Shown: in pieces, positions 36,157-44,743 of the stretch | Layout: every line of letters begins with the position of its first letter | How positions within the stretch are numbered: position 1 is the first letter of the stretch | From: Nocardia cyriacigeorgica | Lineage (GTDB): Bacteria > Actinomycetota > Actinomycetes > Mycobacteriales > Mycobacteriaceae | NCBI RefSeq assembly: GCF_005863245.1 | Contig: NZ_VBUT01000012.1 | Location: 124,001 to 188,000 of the forward strand | DNA length: 64,000 nt | Reading direction: 5' to 3' | Made by a program: the position numbers and the translations under genes | The notes under the pieces: model-generated | Told to the model about the DNA's origin: nothing | Seen by the model: only the letters and a program-made list of their open reading frames with translations | Database searches by the model: none

Positions 36157-36225
36157 GAAGCGCCGATGCCCACCGGGGTTCGCCGAGGGTGCCTGTGCCC
36201 GCCGTGACCCGGCCGGACGGGCCGC

Positions 36226-36861
36226 CTACGGCTTCCAGACGCCCATGCCCAGCGCGATGAGCCGGACCTGGTACACCGTGCGGTCGATCGTGCTCTGCTG
36301 ATCGCGCGGTGCGGCGGCGACATAATCGGCGATGCCGTCGGCCACGGTGGACACGATCAGGTCGGCCGCCAGCTCGAGATCGTCCGACGACCAGGAATCC
36401 AGCGCGCTGATCCGGGAGAAGTCGACCACCAGTTCGCGCACGATCAGCTGCATTTCCGTGGCGATCGCCTGACGCAGTGCGGCCGACCCGCCGCGGCGCT
36501 CACGGGTGAGGAATCCGAACAGTTCTCGCTTGTCGGCGACCTGATCGAAGACGAAACGCACCGTCTCCGACAGCTGCGCGTCCGGGCGGCGGCGCAATTG
36601 CCGCAACGCCAGTCGAAGGGCCTTGACGCCTTCGTCGACGAGGGTGGCGCCCAGATCGTCCAGTGAGGCGAAATGCCGGTAGAACGCGGTGGGCACGATG
36701 CCCGCCGAACGGGCGATCTCGCGCAGGCTGAGCGCGGCGAACCCGCGATCGGCGGCGAGCGCGAGGGTTCCGTCCAGCAGCGCCCGTCGCGTGCGCTCTT
36801 TGCGCTCGACCCGAGTTTCCGCCTGCTCACTCATCACGGTGAGCATACATCCGTTCACCAT
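36226..36861 (-). CDS. TetR-family regulator, probable controller of the desaturase operon
   Basis: A 211-residue regulator. The TetR DNA-binding domain is at about residues 24-68 (ALAADRGFAALSLREIARSAGIVPTAFYRHF across its helices). ATG 36859-36861 has GGAG nine bases upstream, which decides this start over the ATG of MSEQAETR. It is divergent from the reductase-desaturase genes. An 18-base palindrome between them (36940-36957) is its likely operator, so it may sense acyl-CoA or unsaturated fatty acid supply. Confidence 0.88.
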   Translation of the reverse strand: MVNGCMLTVMSEQAETRVERKERTRRALLDGTLALAADRGFAALSLREIARSAGIVPTAFYRHFASLDDLGATLVDEGVKALRLALRQLRRRPDAQLSETVRFVFDQVADKRELFGFLTRERRGGSAALRQAIATEMQLIVRELVVDFSRISALDSWSSDDLELAADLIVSTVADGIADYVAAAPRDQQSTIDRTVYQVRLIALGMGVWKP

Positions 36862-36939
36862 GTGCTCTTTCTCCAGATGTAGTTCGGGTCACACCAGCTG
36901 CTGGTTGACATCCATCCCCGGTCATCAGTCACACTATTG

Positions 36940-36957
36940 AGTGTACAGACGTACACT
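36940..36957. promoter_or_regulatory. Palindromic operator upstream of the reductase-desaturase operon
   Basis: AGTGTAC (36940-36946) and GTACACT (36951-36957) form perfect 7-base arms around a 4-base centre. It lies 59 bases before the reductase ATG and 79 bases from the divergent TetR start. A TTGACA at 36905-36910 could be a -35 element, but no good -10 follows at standard spacing. Confidence 0.65.
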
Positions 36958-37015
36958 GAAATTTGTCTCGGGCTCGACTGCCGAGTGTGACCAACGACAG
37001 GCACGGAGAAACCGC

Positions 37016-38074
37016 ATGGTGGATCTCATCAATCTGGTGCAGACCCTGACCACACCGCATCCGCTCGACCGCTATCTGGAGCTGGTGCGCCCCATGCTCA
37101 CCGCCAGGGAAATGCGGGCGGAGATCGTGCGGGTGGACCGTTCGGTGCCGGGAACGGTCTCGCTGTCGCTGCGGCCGACGCGCCAGTGGTCCGGCTTCCT
37201 GGCCGGGCAGTTCGTGCAGATCGGCGTCGTCATCGACGGCGTACGCCACACCCGCTGCTATTCACCGGTGAACTCGCAGCACCAGCGCGACCGTCGCATC
37301 GACCTGACCATTCGAGTGCACCCGGAGGGCCTGGTCTCGCGGTACCTGCACCGGGCCGCCGAGCCGGGCCTCGTGGTGGACCTGGCGCCCGCCTCCGGGG
37401 TGTTCCACCTGCCCGAGCAGCGGCCCGAGCGAGTCCTGCTGATCAGCGGCGGCAGCGGCATCACGCCGGTACTGTCGATGCTGCGCACCCTCACCGACGA
37501 GGGCTACACCGGCCCGGTGGTGTTCCTGCACTACGCCCGCTCGCCGGAATACGTTCCGCACCGCGCGGAACTGGCCGCCATCGCCGCCGCCCATCCCAAC
37601 GTGTCACTACAGATGCGTTATCCGGAACTGGACGGCAGCGCCTTCGATTACGACGAACTCGAGCGGACCGCACCGTGGTTCGCCGACGCGCACACCTACC
37701 TGTGCGGGCCCGGCCCGCTGATGGATTCGGTGCGCCGCGTGTTCGACGCCGAACAGCTCGGCGAACGCCTGCACACCGAGGAATTCACGGTATCGGTGGC
37801 GCCGGTCGACGCCGCCGACGCGCACGGCACGATCACCTTCTCCGCCAGTGGCGTCAGCGCCGACAACACCGGCGAGAGCCTGCTCGAACAAGCCGAAGCC
37901 GCCGGGCTGAACCCCGAATACGGCTGCCGGATGGGTATCTGCTTCTCCTGCACCGCCGTCCGGCGCATCGGCTGCACGCGCAACCTGCGCACCGGTGAGA
38001 CCGACGCCGATCCCGATCAGCCCATCCAACTCTGTGTCAGCGCCGCCGTCGGCGACGTCGACATCGACATCTGA
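37016..38074 (+). CDS. NADPH-dependent ferredoxin-type oxidoreductase, desaturase electron donor (Rv3230c-like)
   Basis: A 352-residue electron-transfer protein that supplies reducing power to the fatty acyl-CoA desaturase. The FAD domain has RCYSPVNS, the NAD(P) domain has LLISGGSGITPVLSML and YLCGPGPLMDSVRR, and the C-terminal plant-type 2Fe-2S domain has CRMGICFSCT with a final QLCVSAAVGDVDIDI. ATG 37016 follows CGGAGAA. It is 20 bases from the desaturase gene, matching the Rv3230c-desA3 pair of M. tuberculosis that makes oleoyl-CoA from stearoyl-CoA. Confidence 0.93.
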   Translation: MVDLINLVQTLTTPHPLDRYLELVRPMLTAREMRAEIVRVDRSVPGTVSLSLRPTRQWSGFLAGQFVQIGVVIDGVRHTRCYSPVNSQHQRDRRIDLTIRVHPEGLVSRYLHRAAEPGLVVDLAPASGVFHLPEQRPERVLLISGGSGITPVLSMLRTLTDEGYTGPVVFLHYARSPEYVPHRAELAAIAAAHPNVSLQMRYPELDGSAFDYDELERTAPWFADAHTYLCGPGPLMDSVRRVFDAEQLGERLHTEEFTVSVAPVDAADAHGTITFSASGVSADNTGESLLEQAEAAGLNPEYGCRMGICFSCTAVRRIGCTRNLRTGETDADPDQPIQLCVSAAVGDVDIDI

Positions 38075-38094
38075 CAACTGAAGGGGAGCAACCG

Positions 38095-39279
38095 ATGACC
38101 ATTCTGACCGAGACCAAGGACGGACCACTCATCCTCACGCCGGAGCAGGTCGAGGAGATCGGCCGCGCGCTCGACGAGCTGCGCGACCGCATCGTCGCCG
38201 ACCTCGGTGAACGCGACCGCGAATACATCTACTCGATCATCAAGGCGCAGCGTGGTTTCGAGGTCGCCGGCCGCGGCCTGATGTATCTGGGTTTCCTGCC
38301 GCCGTTCTGGCTGGCCGGCGTCGCCGCGCTCGGAGTGTCGAAGATCCTGGACAACATGGAGATCGGCCACAACGTCATGCACGGCCAGTACGACTGGATG
38401 CGTGAACAAGGCCTCAATTCCCGTGTGTTCGAATGGGATACGGTCTGCCCGGCGGACCAGTGGAAGCATTCGCACAACTACATGCACCACACCTACACCA
38501 ACATCCACGGGCGCGACCGCGACATCGGCTACGGCATCCTGCGCATCGACGAGGACCAGAAGTGGAATCCGTACTACCTGGGCAACCCGCTGTACGCGTT
38601 CCTGCTGATGGTCTTCTTCGAATGGGGCGTGATGCTGCACGACCTGGAGGCCGAGAACATCATCCAGGGCAAGCGCAAGTGGTCGGATCTGAAGCCGCTG
38701 ATCAAGGGGCAGCTGCGTAAGTCCGGGCGCCAGGTGCTCAAGGACTACGTCATCTTCCCGGCGCTGACCGGGCCGCTGTTCGTCAGCACGCTGGCGGGCA
38801 ACTTCACCGCGAACCTGATCCGCAACCTGTGGGCGTACTCGATCATCTTCTGCGGACACTTCCCCTCGGGCGTACAGACGTTCACCGAGGAGGAGACCGA
38901 GTTCGAGACCCGCGGCGAGTGGTATGTCCGGCAGATGCTCGGCTCGGCCAACATCACCGGCAGCAAACTGTTCCACATCATGTCGGGCAACCTGTCGCAT
39001 CAGATCGAGCATCACCTGTTCCCCGACCTGCCCGCCAACCGTTACCCGGAGATGGCGCCGGAGGTCGAAGAGCTGTGCAAGAAATATGGCCTCCCGTACA
39101 ACACCGGGCCGTTCAGTAAGCAGATCGCTTCGGTGTGGGTGAAGATTTTCCAGCTGGCCCTGCCGCCGAGTCTGCTCGAATCCCGTTTCGCCGGTCTGCT
39201 GCCCGCTGTACTACGGAAGCGAAAGGCCCCCGGTGTTATCGTGATGCGACAGCGGAAGGCTACCGAAGTGGGCGTGTAA
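38095..39279 (+). CDS. desA3: Membrane acyl-CoA delta-9 desaturase (DesA3-like)
   Basis: A 394-residue integral membrane diiron desaturase that introduces a cis double bond into stearoyl-CoA. The three His boxes are present: GHNVMHGQ near residue 91, KHSHNYMHH near residue 123, and HQIEHH near residue 303. An NxxH-type His lies in SKLFHIMSGN. Hydrophobic pairs surround residues 60-80 and 155-260. ATG 38095 is preceded by AAGGGGAG. It is co-transcribed with the reductase upstream and a small hypothetical gene downstream. Confidence 0.94.
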   Translation: MTILTETKDGPLILTPEQVEEIGRALDELRDRIVADLGERDREYIYSIIKAQRGFEVAGRGLMYLGFLPPFWLAGVAALGVSKILDNMEIGHNVMHGQYDWMREQGLNSRVFEWDTVCPADQWKHSHNYMHHTYTNIHGRDRDIGYGILRIDEDQKWNPYYLGNPLYAFLLMVFFEWGVMLHDLEAENIIQGKRKWSDLKPLIKGQLRKSGRQVLKDYVIFPALTGPLFVSTLAGNFTANLIRNLWAYSIIFCGHFPSGVQTFTEEETEFETRGEWYVRQMLGSANITGSKLFHIMSGNLSHQIEHHLFPDLPANRYPEMAPEVEELCKKYGLPYNTGPFSKQIASVWVKIFQLALPPSLLESRFAGLLPAVLRKRKAPGVIVMRQRKATEVGV

Positions 39280-39624
39280 ATGATCGGGAAATTCGAAGCC
39301 AACAAAGATCTGATCCAGGAATTGACGTCCTCCGGCGCCCGGCATGTCGGCAATATCGCCACCATCATCACCGGCACCGTCCAGGAGGTCACCCGGGAGA
39401 TCGGTGAGTGGATCACCGACGCGATCGAAATGAACGAGGCGGCGGCCGCGGCCAAGCGCGACGCCGCCGCGGGCCCGGTCGAGGCCGACGCCGACGATCC
39501 GGGGTTCGACGCCGAACCGCGGATCGCCGATCCGGCCGACGATCCTCGATTCGCCGCCGACGCGCCACCGGCGAGCTACGTCGAGGCCGAGATCGTCGAA
39601 CCGGAGTCCGACGGCCCGCGCTAG
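39280..39624 (+). CDS. Hypothetical acidic protein coupled to the desaturase gene
   Basis: A 114-residue protein whose ATG directly abuts the desaturase TAA (TAAATG), so translation is coupled. Residues 1-60 are an amphipathic helical part (MIGKFEANKDLIQEL, GNIATIITGTVQEVTREIGEW). The remainder is acidic and probably disordered (Asp/Glu/Ala/Pro). No domain is recognised. Its position suggests a role with the desaturase complex, which is inference only. Confidence 0.7.
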   Translation: MIGKFEANKDLIQELTSSGARHVGNIATIITGTVQEVTREIGEWITDAIEMNEAAAAAKRDAAAGPVEADADDPGFDAEPRIADPADDPRFAADAPPASYVEAEIVEPESDGPR

Positions 39625-39664
39625 CCGCGGGTCTGCCGACCACCATCGCGGCGAACCCCGTGGA

Positions 39665-39735
39665 TGGCAGCGCCGGCGCCGAGGGTCCGACTGGGACGGA
39701 CACCCCTCGGCGCCGGTGCGATCCGCGCGCTGCCA
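39665..39735. terminator. Large hairpin after the desaturase operon
   Basis: Nested perfect stems 39665-39673 with 39727-39735 and 39673-39685 with 39704-39716, plus an inner 5-bp stem, can form a long cruciform or RNA hairpin about 40 bases after the operon's last stop. There is no T-run. Confidence 0.55.
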
Positions 39736-39865
39736 TTCGCGCATATGCACTGCCGCTTGCTTGTCCGCCGCTTCCTGATCGGCCGTTCTGGGCCCGGCGC
39801 ATCCGCGGCAACCGCCCGCGCGTAGTGCCTGCACAGCGAACCTCCATGGGCTAGCCTCGGAGTTT

Positions 39866-40186
39866 GTGCCCGCCTACGTGTCCTCGCCCGAGTTGACATT
39901 CGGCTTCATGTTCGCGCTGGAAGACCCCGAGCGAATCGCCGAGGTCATCCGCGATCTCATGCTGCGCCAAACGGTATCGGTGTTCCGGCTGGCCCGGCTC
40001 TCCGACGACGCGGGCCCGCCGCAACGCTATGTCGTGAACTGGTCGTCGATTCCGCAGATCACCATCACCACCAGCGCGCCCGAACCCGATGTGCTGCGCG
40101 AGGATCGCATCATGCTGGTCAACGCCTTCCTCGGCGAGGACGGCGATATCAGTCTGTACTCCGCGCACGGCGAAGCGCCGCACTGA
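39866..40186 (+). CDS. Conserved hypothetical protein
   Basis: A 106-residue soluble alpha/beta protein, starting at GTG 39866. No domain is recognised. The composition is that of a folded cytosolic protein (LTFGFMFALEDPERIAEVIRDLML, then beta-rich QRYVVNWSSIPQITITT). The ribosome site is poor (CGGAG only three bases away), so the message may be leaderless or the start may lie elsewhere. Confidence 0.6.
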   Translation: MPAYVSSPELTFGFMFALEDPERIAEVIRDLMLRQTVSVFRLARLSDDAGPPQRYVVNWSSIPQITITTSAPEPDVLREDRIMLVNAFLGEDGDISLYSAHGEAPH

Positions 40187-40360
40187 CGCCGGATTTCCGT
40201 TCCGGAAAGCCGGTGCCGGCAGGGTCGTTCATCCGGCGAACGATTTGTTGGCGTGTCGGTACCGCAACGTTGCCGAAGTCGTAGCCGTGGTGGGACACAA
40301 TCACCACATAACGGCCTGTGTGCCGTCCCGCTCTCCGACCTTTGGTGAAGGAGTGTCGAC

Positions 40361-41086
40361 ATGCAACCCGGCAATCCCGAGAATACCGGCGTACCCGCGA
40401 CATCCGGCTATCCCGTCTACGTCCGCGGCGATCTCGACCCAGGGCTGTCACGGTGGATGTGGCTGGTGAAGTGGATTCTCGCCATTCCGCACTACATCGT
40501 GTTGTTCTTCTTGCACATCGCCTACGCGATCGTCACGATCATCGCTTTCTTCGCGATTCTGTTCACCGGGCGGTACCCGCGGGCGCTGTTCGAATTCAAT
40601 GTCGGTGTGATGCGCTGGTCCTGGCGGGTCGGCTTCTATGCGTGGGGTGTGCTCGGTACCGACAAATACCCGCCGTTCTCACTCGATTCGAAGCCCGACT
40701 ACCCGGCCGACGTCGTCGTCGACTACCCCGAACGCCTGCACCGCGGCCTGGTGCTGGTGAAGTGGTGGTTGCTGGCGATCCCGCACTATTTGCTGGTCGG
40801 GGCCATGGTGAGCGGTACCTGGGTGCCGATGGGCTGGGATGACGACGACTGGTCGGGTGCCTACGCGCCGCCGCTGCTCGGCCTGCTGGTGTTCTTCGCG
40901 GTCATCGCGTTGCTGTTCACCGCGCGCTACCCCGGTGGCCTGTTCGATTTCGTCGTCGGCATTCAGCGCTGGGCTTTGCGTGTACAGGCGTACGCCTCGC
41001 TGATGCGCGACGAGTATCCGCCGTTCCGGCTCGACCAGGGTGCCCGTGAGCCCGGTATGCCGGACGGTCCGAGCGCCATGAAGTAA
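40361..41086 (+). CDS. DUF4389 membrane protein
   Basis: A 241-residue membrane protein with two tandem DUF4389-like halves. Each half has a hydrophobic pair followed by FTGRYPRALFEFNVGVMRW or FTARYPGGLFDFVVGIQRW and then YPPF. The function is unknown. ATG 40361 has GAAGGAG upstream. It is followed by a strong bidirectional terminator. Confidence 0.9.
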   Translation: MQPGNPENTGVPATSGYPVYVRGDLDPGLSRWMWLVKWILAIPHYIVLFFLHIAYAIVTIIAFFAILFTGRYPRALFEFNVGVMRWSWRVGFYAWGVLGTDKYPPFSLDSKPDYPADVVVDYPERLHRGLVLVKWWLLAIPHYLLVGAMVSGTWVPMGWDDDDWSGAYAPPLLGLLVFFAVIALLFTARYPGGLFDFVVGIQRWALRVQAYASLMRDEYPPFRLDQGAREPGMPDGPSAMK

Positions 41087-41102
41087 TCGCTTGTCGCGGC
41101 CG

Positions 41103-41140
41103 GTGGGTGGTGTGCGCGGAATCCCGTGCACACCACCCAC
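41103..41140. terminator. Bidirectional terminator hairpin
   Basis: A perfect 13-bp stem (41103-41115 with 41128-41140) with a 12-base loop lies between the convergent DUF4389 gene and the MFS gene, 16 bases past the former's stop. Confidence 0.8.
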
Positions 41141-41147
41141 TGGTGTG

Positions 41148-42389
41148 TCAGCCGACCGGAACAGGCGCGTCCAACCGGCCGGCCCGGGCGAGCAGGGCCA
41201 GCCCGCCCGCCGAGACCGCGCCGATCGCGATCAGGCCGGCCCAGGCCAGCGAACTGACTCCCGCCGCGCGGGCCGCGTCCAGAATGGTCCCGGTGCCGAG
41301 ATTTCCGAGCAGGATCCCGACGCCGACGATGGTGTTGTACAGCCCGTAATGGGTGGCCACCAGCCGGTCACCGCACAGCGCGACCACGGTGTCCATCTCG
41401 AACGGGAACACCGCCGCCGCGCCGACACCGAGCACCGCTGCCGTCAGCAGCATGGCGCCGATCGCGACCGGCGTGCCGAGCCCGGTGCCGGGTACCAGCA
41501 GCAACGGCACGAACGCGGCCGCCAGGATGCCCATGCCGAGGACCAGGCTCTGCGGCCGTCCCCAGCGCGCGGCGAACCAGCGGGTGATCCGCAACTGGCC
41601 CGCGATGGCGATCAGACCCGACACCACGAACACCGCCGTCATCAGCGTGGCCGCGGCCTCGGCTCCGACGACCCTTGTCGCCTGCATCGGCAGCGCCAGA
41701 TACACCTGGAACGACAGCACATAACAGCCGATCATGGCCGCGGAGAACAGCAGGAACGGCCGATTGGCCAGGACGACGCGCCAATCGTCGAGCACCGACG
41801 CGGTCTTCTGCTCCGCCGCGTGCTGTGGCAGCGCGCGCAACTGGGCGACGGTCAGCAGCGCGAAAACGATCGCCGATCCGGCGGCGGTGGCCCGGAAATC
41901 GAAGGCCATCAACGCCAGTCCGACCACCGGCCCGAACAGGATCCCGGCCTGGTAGAAGATGTTGAACATGGCGAAGGCCTCGACCCGCCGATCGGCGGAG
42001 TCCACCGCGAGATAGGCCCGCACTGCCGGATTGAACAGGGCGCCCGCGAATCCCGTCGCGGCCGAGGCGATGAGCATGGCCGGTAGCGAATCGGCGAAGG
42101 CCAGCAGCGCGAATCCGCCCGTGCGCAACAGGCATCCCGCGACGATCAACGGCTTGTATCCGAGCCGGTCGGCCAGCGTGCCGCCGACCAGGAACATGCC
42201 CTGCTGGCTGAAATTGCGGATGCCGAGCACCAGCCCGACCGCCCAGGCCGCCAGCCCCAACGGGCCCGCCATGTACCCGGCCAGATACGGCATCAGCATG
42301 AAGAAGCCGGTGTTGATAGCGAACTGATTGATCATCAGCATCCGGCTCGGCTTGTTGAAACTGCGATAGGTGGCGAGGAACTCGGTCAC
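41148..42389 (-). CDS. MFS exporter downstream of cysK2 (Rv0849-like)
   Basis: A 413-residue major facilitator with 12 spans. It begins after a soluble N-terminus (EFLATYRSFNKPSRMLMINQFA), and MFS motif A is seen as VGGTLADRLGYKPLIV. GTG 42387-42389 overlaps the stop of the cysK2-like gene by three bases (GTGA), so the two are translationally coupled. In M. tuberculosis an MFS gene (Rv0849) likewise follows cysK2 in the copper-induced lpqS operon. It may export an S-containing product, but the substrate is unknown. Confidence 0.88.
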   Translation of the reverse strand: MTEFLATYRSFNKPSRMLMINQFAINTGFFMLMPYLAGYMAGPLGLAAWAVGLVLGIRNFSQQGMFLVGGTLADRLGYKPLIVAGCLLRTGGFALLAFADSLPAMLIASAATGFAGALFNPAVRAYLAVDSADRRVEAFAMFNIFYQAGILFGPVVGLALMAFDFRATAAGSAIVFALLTVAQLRALPQHAAEQKTASVLDDWRVVLANRPFLLFSAAMIGCYVLSFQVYLALPMQATRVVGAEAAATLMTAVFVVSGLIAIAGQLRITRWFAARWGRPQSLVLGMGILAAAFVPLLLVPGTGLGTPVAIGAMLLTAAVLGVGAAAVFPFEMDTVVALCGDRLVATHYGLYNTIVGVGILLGNLGTGTILDAARAAGVSSLAWAGLIAIGAVSAGGLALLARAGRLDAPVPVG

Positions 42390-43654
42390 CGGATGCTCTC
42401 CTTGGTGTTGTCGTGGCGCAGGTCGATCTCCGACGCGGTGGCACCGTGTGGGGTGGACGTCCGGCCGGCGCTCGCGCGCGGATCGACCACGGTGGTGCAC
42501 CGAGTCCAGCTGGTGACGACCGCGTCGTGCGGGTGGCCGATGGTGGCGGGCTCGTCCGGAATCGCGGCGTCGAGCAAGCCGTGTTCCCGGCAATAGTCGT
42601 CGTTGTAGACGGTGTCGAAGTAGCGCAGCGGACCGTCCGGGAACACCGCGGCGACGCGGACGTGGGCGTCGCTGGTGCGGGCCAGCCAGCCGGCCACCAG
42701 CGCGACGGCCCCCACACTCCAGCCGCCGCTGGCATGGTGGGTCGCGGTCAGCGCGCGGCAGGCCCACACCGCTTCCGCCGGTGCGACCCAATGGATTTCG
42801 TCGAACGCGTCGTAGTCGACATTCTCGGGATGGATGCTGGAACCGAGCCCACGCATCAGCCGCAGGCCGGCGGGCTGGCCGAAGATGGTGGAGGCCACCG
42901 TATCGACCCCGACGAGCCGCAGATCCGGGAAGTACTCGCGCAGCACCCGCGCCACCCCGGCCGAATGGCCGCCGGTGCCCACCGAGCAGACCAGCACGTC
43001 GATCCGGCCCAGCTGCGCCACCAGCTCGAGGGCAAGCGAACGGTAGGCCTCCCGGTTATCGGGATTGCGGTACTGGTCCGGGCACCAGGCCGCCGGGTCC
43101 TCGGCCAGCAGCTGCGCGACCCGGTCACGGCGGGCCTGCTGCCAGCCGCCGACCGGATGCGGTTCATCGACCAGCTCCACCCGCGCGCCGTAGGCGGCGA
43201 GCATGTGGCGCATCAACGGCTCCAGCCCGGGATCGGTGACCACGGTGACGGGGTGACCGTGCACCATCCCGGCCAACGCGAGGCCGAGACCGAGCGTGCC
43301 GCTGGTGGATTCGATGATCTGGGCGCCCGGCGCCAGCTCGCCCCGCGCGGTGGCGCGCTCGACCATATGCAGGGCGGTGCGGTCCTTCATGCCGCCCGGA
43401 TTGGCGCCCTCGAGTTTCGCCCAGAACCCTCGGCCGGCCGGCGCGAGCGGTTCGGTGATCCACAGGACCGGGGTGTTGCCGACCATCGTCGCAGGCCGGG
43501 GGCAGCGGTTCGCCGTGGTCAGCAGGGCGGCGGGGCTGAGGGTGTCGGGCACGCGGGGTGCGGTGGGGTGCGAGGGGACCGGCCGCAGCGGACCGGTTTC
43601 CGCGCCGGCGAGCGCGGCAGCGGACAGGGCAGCACTGTGCAGTGCAGAAGACAT
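42386..43654 (-). CDS. cysK2: CysK2-like PLP-dependent cysteine synthase-family enzyme
   Basis: A 422-residue fold-type II PLP enzyme. The PLP Lys is Lys90 in NPGGMKDRTALHMV. The substrate loop STSGTLGLGLALAG replaces the usual TSGNTG, and GTGGHSAGVARVLRE is the phosphate-binding loop. The closest known analogue is M. tuberculosis CysK2 (Rv0848), an O-phosphoserine and thiosulfate using S-sulfocysteine synthase. The assignment rests on this loop, the length and, mainly, on the lpqS-cysK2-MFS order. The first 45 residues are poorly conserved-looking. No ribosome site is obvious before ATG 43652-43654. Confidence 0.82.
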   Translation of the reverse strand: MSSALHSAALSAAALAGAETGPLRPVPSHPTAPRVPDTLSPAALLTTANRCPRPATMVGNTPVLWITEPLAPAGRGFWAKLEGANPGGMKDRTALHMVERATARGELAPGAQIIESTSGTLGLGLALAGMVHGHPVTVVTDPGLEPLMRHMLAAYGARVELVDEPHPVGGWQQARRDRVAQLLAEDPAAWCPDQYRNPDNREAYRSLALELVAQLGRIDVLVCSVGTGGHSAGVARVLREYFPDLRLVGVDTVASTIFGQPAGLRLMRGLGSSIHPENVDYDAFDEIHWVAPAEAVWACRALTATHHASGGWSVGAVALVAGWLARTSDAHVRVAAVFPDGPLRYFDTVYNDDYCREHGLLDAAIPDEPATIGHPHDAVVTSWTRCTTVVDPRASAGRTSTPHGATASEIDLRHDNTKESIR

Positions 43655-43758
43655 GATGAACAGTCGATTCTGTGCGGTCGCTGATCGCAGCGAACAGGTG
43701 TGAGTGCGGAATGCACGAACACCGGCCGGCCCGGCAGCATCGGCCTGACGCTGACCGG

Positions 43759-44184
43759 TCAGTTCCTGGCGATACAGAATCGAGTGAGTATGTCCCGGCC
43801 GCTGTGGGCCGGTACGACGCTGGGCGGGGGCGCACGCACGCCGTGGGCGAGCGCGGCCGTCAACGAGAGTGCGACGATCAGCAGCGCCGCGAGAACCAGC
43901 AGGTCGAACAGGCTGACGCCGCTGCGAGGAAGGGTGGCGAGCACCGCTTCGGTGGGCAGATGCCGATCCGGCTCACCGGCGTGCGGATGCGGGATCGCCA
44001 GCGCCCGCACCGCCTCGGGGGTCGCGACGCCGGGATCGGTGGACTCGATGTGGGGATGCACGACCGCCGACGGGTGCGCCGGGAACACGTGGCATTCCGG
44101 CAGCGACATCGCGATCGACCAGACCGCGAACAGGAACGCGACAACGACCCGGATACCCGGGGTACGTATCGCGTAGGTGGTCAC
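43759..44184 (-). CDS. lpqS: LpqS-like copper-regulon protein
   Basis: A 141-residue membrane-anchored protein. It has an N-terminal hydrophobic segment (VVVAFLFAVWSIAMSL), a His/Pro-rich middle (HPSAVVHPH, IPHPHAG), a second span (SLFDLLVLAALLIVALSL) and a C-terminus GRDILTRFCIARN. That ending and the preceding TEAVLATLPRS match what I recall of M. tuberculosis LpqS (Rv0847), a copper-induced RicR-regulon protein. No convincing lipobox is present, unlike LpqS. The start is GTG 44182-44184. It heads the lpqS-cysK2-MFS series on the minus strand. Confidence 0.75.
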   Translation of the reverse strand: MTTYAIRTPGIRVVVAFLFAVWSIAMSLPECHVFPAHPSAVVHPHIESTDPGVATPEAVRALAIPHPHAGEPDRHLPTEAVLATLPRSGVSLFDLLVLAALLIVALSLTAALAHGVRAPPPSVVPAHSGRDILTRFCIARN

Positions 44185-44230
44185 GTCTGCCGATAGTACA
44201 ACCGGCGTCGGTGCTGGGAAGTCCGGCTCG

Positions 44231-44716
44231 TCAGCGGCGGCTGGAACCGGAGCGGCTGCCCGACCCGGAACGTCCCGTGCCGGTGCCCGAGCGGTTGCGG
44301 CTGTCGGAACCTCCGCTGGAGGTGTGCTTGGGCGTCTGGGTGGTGCCCGGGTGCGCGGAACCACCCGAGTCCGGTTTCGGCGCCGGGGTGGGCGCGGGCT
44401 GGGTGGCCGCTCCCGGTATCACGCGCTTGGTGGTCGAGGTGGCGGCCGGGCGGTCGGCGCAGGCGAGGCCGTCGTTCTTGCCGTCGAGCTGATCGAGCTG
44501 GGTGGTGTAGCCGGCGCTGCCGCGCCGCAGCGGGGCCTTGCCGGCGTCCCATACCTGCTGGCAGTTCTGGTAGGCCTGCGTGCTGGTGGCCGCCGCGCCG
44601 TGCGAGGAGCTCGACGAGCGGCGTTTCTTACTCGAACCGCACCCGGTCATCGACAGCACCAGAACGGCGGCGAGCAACGCGCCGAGTATGACGAGCACAG
44701 GCCGGGATTTGACCAT
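44231..44716 (-). CDS. Excalibur-domain lipoprotein
   Basis: A 161-residue lipoprotein. The signal peptide (VLVILGALLAAVLVLSMTGC) ends in a lipobox at about Cys26. An Excalibur-type domain follows (YQNCQQVWDAGKAPLRRG to LDGKNDGLAC), with two Cys and an Asp/Asn loop. The last 60 residues are a Ser/Gly/Arg/Pro-rich, probably disordered tail. It lies between a small membrane protein gene and lpqS, all on the minus strand with short gaps. Confidence 0.88.
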   Translation of the reverse strand: MVKSRPVLVILGALLAAVLVLSMTGCGSSKKRRSSSSSHGAAATSTQAYQNCQQVWDAGKAPLRRGSAGYTTQLDQLDGKNDGLACADRPAATSTTKRVIPGAATQPAPTPAPKPDSGGSAHPGTTQTPKHTSSGGSDSRNRSGTGTGRSGSGSRSGSSRR

Positions 44717-44743
44717 GATCGGCTCCCCCCAAAGGTTTTCGGA

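Noticed and set aside
44182..44184. LpqS-like protein as a lipoprotein
   Set aside because: No lipobox can be seen. The Cys in SLPECHVF is preceded by Glu, which signal peptidase II would not normally accept.
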